Source: Saccoglossus kowalevskii (lineage: Eukaryota > Hemichordata > Enteropneusta > Harrimaniidae). From it: a DNA stretch of 55,066 nucleotides. The DNA lies in the NCBI RefSeq assembly GCF_000003605.2, contig NW_003135344.1, positions 24,904-79,969 of the forward strand. The letters run 5' to 3'. The notes under the pieces were generated by a model that did not search any database, was not told the origin of the DNA, and saw only the letters and a program-made list of their open reading frames with translations. The position numbers were made by a program, and so were the translations under genes. Each line of letters begins with the position of its first letter. Position 1 is the stretch's first letter. Shown piece by piece: positions 53,611-55,066 of the stretch.

Positions 53611-55066
53611 GTAAAAACGCATCGTACATTTACACACTCGTATGTTCGCTGACGCGCTGCGCTACGCTACGCCACGGACACATACGTTTCGTACAACACG
53701 CGCCACGTACATTAATACGTTCCGTTGGATACGCGCCGAGTAAACAAAATCAATGTCGTGGCATATGTAAACATGCCAAGCATGTCAAGCATGTCAACTC
53801 ACATCGTTAGGTAAACACACAAATGTTTAGAATGAGCTGGCACGCAATATGTTACTGTGATTTATATGCGAGAACGTAAAAATGTTCTGGTACACAACCG
53901 TAGCCAGAATTTAGAAAAAGTTAAAATATTGCGATATGGGGTATGAAGCGCAATTTTATAAATGTAAATAATGCTCAGAATCAGGAACTCTTGCGAATTA
54001 ATTTGTGAGAATTTGCATTTCATGTGATAGGTTCGAGATTTGAAAGCGAGTCAATATGCCTGACGCATGACTTTTAACGATAGCTGTCACAAAAAATACA
54101 AATTTTGACAGTCACACACCCTGCATCTTCTAGAAGCTTTGTACTCTAAAAACAATAATTTCAAGTATTATCTTCCATATTTAATTTGAATTACTTGCAT
54201 TGGATGAAGGGGATACTAACAAAAATTGTAATTGTTAGTGAAGTTGTACCCCCTCAAATATACATAATAAGGTCTGTCTGCCATCGCCAGGGGTACCTTG
54301 GTTTGTTTCAATTACTGCGAGCACAAACAAATATCATTACTGTAAAGCTTCAGGGGACTAATTATTTAAGTTTCACGAGAGAGTGGGCATCCATTGAAGA
54401 AATACACATATAATGCTTTTCTCTCTGCTTTCTCGTTTGCAAATAAACAGCACTTTGTGCCGCGACGACGAACGCGCTATGAATCTAATAATAGACACAT
54501 TGATCACACTGTAACTTGATTTCATTTCATTCACGGGAAACGTATGCCAGTAATTAAGGAAGTGTATTAACCTTTGAACACTCAGTCAATAAGCTCAATA
54601 TGACGTTGACAATTTAAACAAGACTAATATATGCAGTGCAGGAGGTGAATGTTTAGGACTGATGAACAATAAATTCTATCCAGTAGGTAGAACGCCGCAA
54701 TCACCCAGTTGTTGTAAAATCAATACGAGTAAATTCATGAGTAGTATTAGTTTGTCGAATCATGTCACAAATTACGCTGTACGACAGGGTTTTATGAAAA
54801 TCCCTACAGTACAGTGAACTTAAAACGAACTTCACTATCACAATGTACGTTTGATACGATTGAGATCTGTTCATACACAAAAGACCCTTTCTTGGAGGAG
54901 TACTAAGAAATAAAAGAAAAACAGAAAATACTTGAAAGATGCTAGTACCTATGATAAATGTTCGATATGACATTGTAGTTGGTAATGGTAGTTAATTTTA
55001 ATTGCTCGAAACGTCTGGTTTATACTGAGGATACCAAGGAATTATAAAAAACCGTGCAATTAAAGA

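Overview
The window is animal nuclear DNA. It is AT-rich and its coding sequence is broken into many short exons bounded by GT-AG introns. There are no operons or bacterial signals. The only gene family I recognise is the natriuretic-peptide-type receptor guanylate cyclases (NPR1/NPR2-like, membrane GC-A/GC-B), and all of its exons are on the minus strand. The close match to NPR ectodomain, kinase-homology and cyclase sequences, together with the high intron density, fits an invertebrate bilaterian, perhaps a deuterostome. The species cannot be fixed from the sequence.

Layout, read right to left along the minus strand. (1) Positions 45,627-55,066 hold no exon I can recognise. This is the upstream side of gene B: either a very long first intron or 5' flank. 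It carries a degenerate CCAAT-containing repeat, a fragment of a small transposon and a long (AAAT)n microsatellite. (2) Gene B occupies 45,626-17,745. I could place 19 consecutive exons that splice in phase from the middle of the ligand-binding ectodomain, through the juxtamembrane cysteines, transmembrane helix, pseudokinase and signalling helix, to a catalytically complete guanylate cyclase domain and a short tail ending in TAA. Its signal-peptide exon is not seen. Its first visible exon has an in-frame TGA where relatives have an amino acid. (3) Positions 8,818-17,744 are intergenic and contain a diverged 1.5-1.9 kb tandem duplication. (4) Gene A begins at 8,817 with a classic NPR exon 1 (signal peptide plus the first ~210 residues of the ectodomain). 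Its remaining exons would lie beyond the left edge. The two loci thus look like head-to-tail paralogues, unless exon 1 has been misplaced in assembly.

The introns and flanks hold several repeat systems: a family of small inverted-repeat elements, two copies of which are flanked by TTAA (piggyBac-like MITE); at least two other foldback elements; a 25-bp minisatellite; a 22-bp array at the left edge; and a tRNA-like SINE. Two regulatory-type words, the full CRE palindrome TGACGTCA and a CTCF-like GAGGGCGC core, occur far more often than base composition predicts. A 324-bp assembly gap lies in the longest intron.

The expected role of an intact gene product is a single-pass plasma-membrane receptor that makes cGMP from GTP when a natriuretic-type peptide binds outside. 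Whether gene B still makes such a protein depends on the TGA.
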